A DNA stretch of 18,942 nucleotides, taken from DATDVL01 sp035290025. Lineage in GTDB: Archaea > Nanobdellota > Nanobdellia > SCGC-AAA011-G17 > DATDVL01. The stretch covers positions 1 through 18,942 of the forward strand of contig DATDVL010000024.1 of the NCBI GenBank assembly GCA_035290025.1, in the 5' to 3' direction. Positions 15,585 to 18,942 of this stretch are shown here, piece after piece. The notes beneath the pieces were generated by a model. It made no database searches, was not told where the DNA came from, and saw only the letters and a program-made list of their open reading frames with translations. Each line of letters opens with the position of its first letter. Position 1 is the first letter of the stretch. A program made the position numbers and the translations under genes.

Positions 15585-15775
15585 AAGCACAACCACTAAT
15601 ATTAGGATTAATAACACTTATTGTAGCAGCAGCACTATTCTTCAAAACGGCACTGCCTGCAGGATTTGAATTTTTACTCGATGAAGGAACACGAGCAATT
15701 ATATTCGCCATCATCGGCGTGCTCATGATACTCTACGCAGTAAAAAAACCAAAATACCCTGTAGCCATGAGATAA
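15581..15775 (+). CDS. small two-TM membrane protein, 64 aa
   Basis: A 64-residue protein with two hydrophobic helices (about 5-22 and 37-54) joined by a short loop, PAGFEFLLDEGTR, and a basic tail, KKPKYPVAMR. No family is recognised. GGAGG at 15570-15574 lies 6 nt before the ATG, and the ATG overlaps the previous stop (ATGA), so it is translationally coupled. Hairpin-like membrane proteins of this size often stabilise larger complexes; that is inference from position within the filament locus. Confidence 0.75.
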   Translation: MKAQPLILGLITLIVAAALFFKTALPAGFEFLLDEGTRAIIFAIIGVLMILYAVKKPKYPVAMR

Positions 15776-15776
15776 G

Positions 15777-15896
15777 ATGAGTGACACTGAAGCAGCAAGC
15801 AGCAACTTCTTTCACCTCATCCTCCTAATCATCTTGATACTCCTTTTCGGAGTAGGTGTCTATTACCTGCTTGACTTCCTACGAGGGTTAGCATGA
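15777..15896 (+). CDS. single-TM microprotein, 39 aa
   Basis: A very short gene filling the gap between its neighbours. ATG at 15777, stop TGA at 15894-15896. The product begins MSDTEAASSNFF, then a strongly hydrophobic helix (about 13-32, rich in L and I) and a short end, DFLRGLA. It starts one base after the previous stop and its TGA overlaps the next ATG (ATGA), exactly the coupling pattern of the surrounding operon, which is the main reason to call it real. No Shine-Dalgarno motif of note precedes it, so it would rely on coupling. The function is unknown. Confidence 0.65.
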   Translation: MSDTEAASSNFFHLILLIILILLFGVGVYYLLDFLRGLA

Positions 15897-17014
15897 AACG
15901 AGGAGAAATATCTGTCCATATCTTAGTCATTATGCTTATACTCATAGCATCAGTTATCCTCGTCATACCCTTAGTCACCAAAATAAAAACAACAACTATT
16001 GACGCCTCAAAAGACCAATCCTGCAAAATAGCCATAACCAATGCAGCCTACGCAAAAAAAATAGGAGGGGGGACAACAGCAGGACTCCCCGGCATACTCA
16101 CCTGCAAACGAGAAATACTTACCATAAACAAAAAAGACGTCGTGACAACACTCGCAGCAGCAGAACAAAGCGACACAGAAAAATTCCTTTCAGCATTCAC
16201 CGGAGCAGCAGTAACCAACCAACCAAAAAACCTAGAAGTACTCAACCAAGACAAAATAGCAAAAATCATAGCTGATAACATGGCACAATGCTGGGACCAA
16301 TACGGAGCAGGAAAACTAGACCCCTTCAGCGACTGGGGTGACGATGAAAAAAGCTATTGCGCCATCTGCAAAACCATACGCTTCGACCAAGACCTACGAA
16401 CATTCATACAAGAAAACAACCCACCACCCACAGCAAGCCAAGAAGAAAAAACGTTCTACGAAAAGAACTACTTACCACAATCACCTGCACTATGGATGAT
16501 GACCCACCAAACAAAACCCAACGGACCAACCTACTGGGAATACCTCTACAAACAAAACCCAAAACAACTCAGCATCAGCAAAGAAGACATCAACAATATG
16601 GCACACTCAGCAGTCCTAGAAGGATCACACCTCCTCCTACGCATGTACAAATTAGAAACAAAAAGCAGATTCAAAGAAGCAACACAAATAGCAACACCCA
16701 TAATTGGGGGCTTAACCATCGCTGTAGGAGTCATAACTTTTTTGCCATCATTCGGAGCTTCAACAACACTCATCATTGGGGGAGTGGCACTTGTAGGTGG
16801 AGCATTAGCAACAAATTATCTCACAAGTAACATAGCATTCATCGGCGGAGCATTTACAGAAACATTCAGAGATTGCCCAGAATGCAACGCCCTCGGAGGA
16901 CTTTACTTAGTACCCTTCGACCAAGCATTAAATATAAAACAAACAACAACTATAAAAAACAACGACAAAGAAGAATCAAAGGATATCGTACTGTGCAACG
17001 AACTGGTGAACTAA
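15893..17014 (+). CDS. Cys-rich membrane protein with pilin-like (class III-like) N-terminus
   Basis: A 373-residue protein opening with MKRGEISVHILVIM, a basic KRG followed by E and a hydrophobic helix to about residue 28. This matches the archaeal class III prepilin pattern ([KR]G, cleavage, then an uninterrupted hydrophobic segment), with predicted processing after G4. The extracellular part (about 30-260) contains CWDQYGAGKLDPFSDW (133-148) and CAIC (156-159). Two Gly-rich helices (about 267-285 and 290-308) follow, then CPEC (328-331). Eight cysteines (44, 71, 133, 156, 159, 328, 331, 368) suggest disulfides or a metal site. It is preceded by GAGGG at 15883-15887. It is too large and has too many helices to be a simple major pilin; an adaptor or pseudopilin is more likely. 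Confidence 0.75.
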   Translation: MKRGEISVHILVIMLILIASVILVIPLVTKIKTTTIDASKDQSCKIAITNAAYAKKIGGGTTAGLPGILTCKREILTINKKDVVTTLAAAEQSDTEKFLSAFTGAAVTNQPKNLEVLNQDKIAKIIADNMAQCWDQYGAGKLDPFSDWGDDEKSYCAICKTIRFDQDLRTFIQENNPPPTASQEEKTFYEKNYLPQSPALWMMTHQTKPNGPTYWEYLYKQNPKQLSISKEDINNMAHSAVLEGSHLLLRMYKLETKSRFKEATQIATPIIGGLTIAVGVITFLPSFGASTTLIIGGVALVGGALATNYLTSNIAFIGGAFTETFRDCPECNALGGLYLVPFDQALNIKQTTTIKNNDKEESKDIVLCNELVN

Positions 17015-17166
17015 TGATAAACAAAAAAGGGGTAGACAACATAATAATTTATGTGTTGATAGGCATAGCAGTACTCATTGCCGTACTTTTTATTCTTATG
17101 GCAACACGAGGACCAAGCAATAACATTTTCGAAGGGTTATCCAGTTTATGGAAGGTAGGATCATGA
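17014..17166 (+). CDS. small pilin-like protein, 50 aa
   Basis: ATG at 17014 overlaps the previous stop by one base (TAATG), with GGTGA at 17005-17009 as ribosome-binding site. A longer in-frame reading upstream to 16873 is rejected because it lies inside the preceding gene and is basic and unstructured. The product begins MINKKGVDNIII: NKKG followed by a hydrophobic helix (about 9-28), compatible with a class III prepilin signal and cleavage after G6. The mature remainder is short, ending FEGLSSLWKVGS. It could be a minimal pilin whose mature form is mostly the N-terminal helix, like other very small archaeal pilins, or a simple TM microprotein. Confidence 0.7.
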   Translation: MINKKGVDNIIIYVLIGIAVLIAVLFILMATRGPSNNIFEGLSSLWKVGS

Positions 17167-17297
17167 ATAAAGGAAGCGCACTTACCGACACCATTTTGAT
17201 TATTATTATAGGATTAGCAGTACTATTCTTTGTTTACGTTGCGTTTATACAACCTGCTATTAAAGCAGGAACAGGCATACTTGGTGGTTTAGGATGA
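17163..17297 (+). CDS. small pilin-like protein, 44 aa
   Basis: ATG at 17163 overlaps the previous TGA (ATGA), and its own TGA at 17295-17297 overlaps the next ATG. AAGGTAGGA at 17152-17160 provides a ribosome-binding site. The product begins MNKGSALTDTILII, with NKG followed by a hydrophobic helix to about residue 28, then PAIKAGTGILGGLG. The start shares the N-K-(x)-(x)-L-T-D pattern with the next protein (MNKKANFLTDNLG), suggesting related N-termini and a common processing enzyme. The Gly-rich end is short, so the mature form would be little more than one helix. The function is unknown; a minor pilin or assembly microprotein is my best guess. Confidence 0.68.
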   Translation: MNKGSALTDTILIIIIGLAVLFFVYVAFIQPAIKAGTGILGGLG

Positions 17298-18802
17298 ACA
17301 AGAAAGCAAACTTCTTAACAGACAACTTAGGTTGGCTTATGCTTTTCGTAGCAGTACTCGCTGTATCACTCATTATATTTTTTAGTCAAACGAACAAAAC
17401 AACACCCATCACTGAAGGAGCAACCAATAAACTAACAGAACAATACAAAAACCTCGACTTTGACCAACTTACCCCTGACTTACAAACACAACTTATCAAC
17501 CAAGGAGCAGAAGGAAAGTCCATTGTTTTACTCGCAGAAGCACGAGACTACTATGCTAGAGGAAAAGACGCTCAAGAATACCCACTTATTGAAATCAGAA
17601 AAGAATACTTACAACTAGCATTGCAAAAAACACAACAAACCATTAGCACACTTCAACTTGACGAAAAATCAGCAAATTATAACGAACAACCAGCAGTACA
17701 ATTACTCAACGAAATACAAGCAACCATTACTACCATCTTAACAACAGAACAAATGGCTAACTTGAACACTGACGCTGACTATCAAGCATTCATCAAAGAA
17801 CGACAACATACTATCATAGGCAGCGTAGCACAAGCAAACTATCTCTACATAAAATCTATCGAACAAAATGAATTCACCCCTGTAAACGAATTCAAAAAAG
17901 ACTTAGAAAGACAACCCCTTATTACTAAGGCGTTCGGTTATTATACGTTAGCATACTTTCACAAAAACTTAGTAGGACAAATATCACAAGCTGATGATAT
18001 TTCTGGTTCGCTTCAAGAATCAAAAGATTATGCTACTAAAATACCATCACTCACCATTGACAAAACACTCCTAGCAAACACACGATTATTACATGCTAAT
18101 ATTCTCTACCAAGAAAAAGACTATACTCCAGCACTGCTTTCCTATGAAAAACTCTTGAAAAACTACAACTATCAGGGAACACAAGGATTACTAGAAACGG
18201 GAGAACGAAGTATCATGGAAAACAATTTCCGAACTCTTGACCCAGCATATTATTCCCTACTTCGCATAGACATGACTATGGATGGAACTATAGAAAATAA
18301 TGATGAACACGTCATTAATCTTCCCACACCTATCAAACCACAAGACCAGTCGCTTTTACAAAATTACAACAAACAAAACTACCCGCAAGAAGGAGAAACC
18401 ATAACATTCATTGTAGACAAACAAGGAATAGCTCAAGCACTAAAAATTGACGAAGTTCACGGCATAGAAACCACCAGCGAATTCAAATTCACCCTTACCA
18501 TTTACGAAGGATTATTTAATCAGCGACTTTGCACTGTTACTACACGATTAATACCTGTATCCATGAAAAATGGGCCCAATCTGGGATGGCCGATAGGTAT
18601 TATTCTTCATCAGGGCAAAGGTGTAGACTTTCCCAATATTCTAGAACCTGAAGAACGAAGCAACCTAGGAACATGTGTAAATAACAATCATGTTTACGCA
18701 AAAATTTCTAGTCATACCTTAGACACAGAAGCGTCAGACTCTGGACGCGATGAAGTTACTATCCTTCTTGAAATATCTGATTGGAACAAACCACCAACAT
18801 AA
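17294..18802 (+). CDS. large pilin-like anchored protein with TPR-like segment, 502 aa
   Basis: N-terminus MNKKANFLTDNLGWLML, followed by hydrophobic residues to about 30 (VAVLAVSLIIFF), gives either a class III-like prepilin signal or a plain N-in membrane anchor. The rest is a large polar, probably extracytoplasmic domain. Residues about 75-290 are helical, with one good TPR-like unit at about 258-292 (LLHANILYQEKDYTPALLSY, then EKLLKNY). The C-terminal third (about 325-502) looks beta-rich, with ITFIVDKQGIAQALKIDEVH and FTLTIYEGLFNQRL. It ends the operon and overlaps the 44-aa gene by four bases. Its size and repeat domain suggest a structural or interaction subunit, such as a tip or surface-binding component. 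No enzyme motif is visible. Confidence 0.75.
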   Translation: MNKKANFLTDNLGWLMLFVAVLAVSLIIFFSQTNKTTPITEGATNKLTEQYKNLDFDQLTPDLQTQLINQGAEGKSIVLLAEARDYYARGKDAQEYPLIEIRKEYLQLALQKTQQTISTLQLDEKSANYNEQPAVQLLNEIQATITTILTTEQMANLNTDADYQAFIKERQHTIIGSVAQANYLYIKSIEQNEFTPVNEFKKDLERQPLITKAFGYYTLAYFHKNLVGQISQADDISGSLQESKDYATKIPSLTIDKTLLANTRLLHANILYQEKDYTPALLSYEKLLKNYNYQGTQGLLETGERSIMENNFRTLDPAYYSLLRIDMTMDGTIENNDEHVINLPTPIKPQDQSLLQNYNKQNYPQEGETITFIVDKQGIAQALKIDEVHGIETTSEFKFTLTIYEGLFNQRLCTVTTRLIPVSMKNGPNLGWPIGIILHQGKGVDFPNILEPEERSNLGTCVNNNHVYAKISSHTLDTEASDSGRDEVTILLEISDWNKPPT

Positions 18803-18805
18803 TAG

Positions 18806-18942
18806 TTAGCGACATAAATAACGCATAAATCCTTGCGTAAAAGTGTGTTTGTCCCAAAAGCTTTCTAGAGCTTCTTGCATTGCATCAATGGATTTGAAAT
18901 GCTGTGATTTTGTCACAGCATTTTTTGTGACCTTCCAGCAAG
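18806..18942 (-). CDS. partial C-terminal reading frame of unknown protein (possibly mobile-element related)
   Basis: A minus-strand frame is open from the right edge to a TAA at 18806-18808 (44 codons seen; the N-terminal part lies outside). The visible end includes FKSIDAMQEALESFWDKHTF and finishes TQGFMRYLCR. The helical F-S-I-xx-A-xx-xL-xx-F pattern is faintly like the last helix of some DDE transposases, but I cannot assign it. It converges on the filament operon with only 3 nt between stops. The other two minus frames are closed in this stretch. The plus strand here is richer in G+T than the rest of the window, which would fit a recently arrived element. Confidence 0.45.
   Translation of the reverse strand, partial: CWKVTKNAVTKSQHFKSIDAMQEALESFWDKHTFTQGFMRYLCR
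18897..18923. repeat. perfect 11-bp inverted repeat (hairpin)
   Basis: AAATGCTGTGA (18897-18907) and TCACAGCATTT (18913-18923) are perfect reverse complements around a TTTTG loop, followed on the plus strand by three more T. It could terminate the filament operon, whose stop is 95 nt upstream, but it also lies inside the open minus-strand frame, so it may be part of that gene or of a mobile element. Confidence 0.5.

Noticed and set aside
16873..17013. 47-residue N-terminal extension of the 50-aa pilin-like protein
   Set aside because: It lies wholly inside the preceding gene in another frame and encodes a basic, low-complexity stretch; the ATG at 17014 fits the TAATG coupling.
18897..18926. 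Rho-independent-style terminator of the filament operon
   Set aside because: The T-run after the stem is short, archaeal termination does not need a hairpin, and the site is inside an open convergent frame; kept only as a repeat.
1..18942. CRISPR arrays, tRNA or rRNA genes, complete insertion sequences
   Set aside because: I saw no regularly spaced direct repeats, no tRNA-like cloverleaf or CCA-ended segment, and no transposase with terminal repeats in the window.

Overview
The window looks like archaeal DNA, most likely from a small-genome DPANN-type archaeon (Woesearchaeota/Pacearchaeota-like; this lineage is an inference). The support is: TATA-like boxes about 25-30 nt before the first gene of each transcription unit, most of which then appear leaderless; GGAGG/GAGGT/AGGTGAT Shine-Dalgarno motifs before internal genes; an archaeal/eukaryotic-type tyrosyl-tRNA synthetase; an archaeal Hef-type helicase and nuclease; a TraB-family protein; a COG1784 (DUF112) permease; a PRC-barrel protein; and FlaI/FlaJ-like secretion components. 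Genes are packed tightly, many overlap as ATGA or TAATG, and no gene-free stretch exceeds about 105 nt.

Left part (1-7320), housekeeping and mixed genes. On the minus strand, a secreted OB-fold protein is followed by a COG1784 permease that runs off the left edge. Divergent from it on the plus strand are tyrS and a ureohydrolase (arginase/agmatinase superfamily), then a leaderless orphan gene. Next, on the minus strand, come a Hef-like helicase and an ERCC4/HhH nuclease encoded as two overlapping genes rather than the usual single fused protein, and a TraB-domain gene followed by an M50 site-2-protease homologue that has lost its HExxH zinc site.

Right part (7385-18802), a probable archaeal type IV filament or secretion locus. 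A PRC-barrel protein leads into three related polytopic membrane proteins. Two coiled-coil proteins are inserted on the opposite strand. A divergent promoter then drives a FlaI/TadA-like ATPase (756 aa) and a nine-TM FlaJ/TadC-like platform protein (702 aa). A further promoter is followed by a signal-peptide polytopic protein, two tiny membrane proteins (64 and 39 aa), a Cys-rich protein with a pilin-like start (373 aa), two tiny pilin-like proteins (50 and 44 aa) and a large pilin-like protein with a TPR-like segment (502 aa). My model is that the ATPase and platform assemble or energise a filament or secretion machine whose subunits are the four proteins with a short basic, hydrophobic (class III-like) N-terminus, with the polytopic proteins as unassigned membrane partners. 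No prepilin peptidase lies in the window.

At the right edge a minus-strand reading frame of unknown origin enters convergently. Base composition is distinctive: the plus strand is A+C-rich whichever strand carries the gene, which suggests a replication-strand bias. The second half of the gene at 8272-8916 breaks this pattern.
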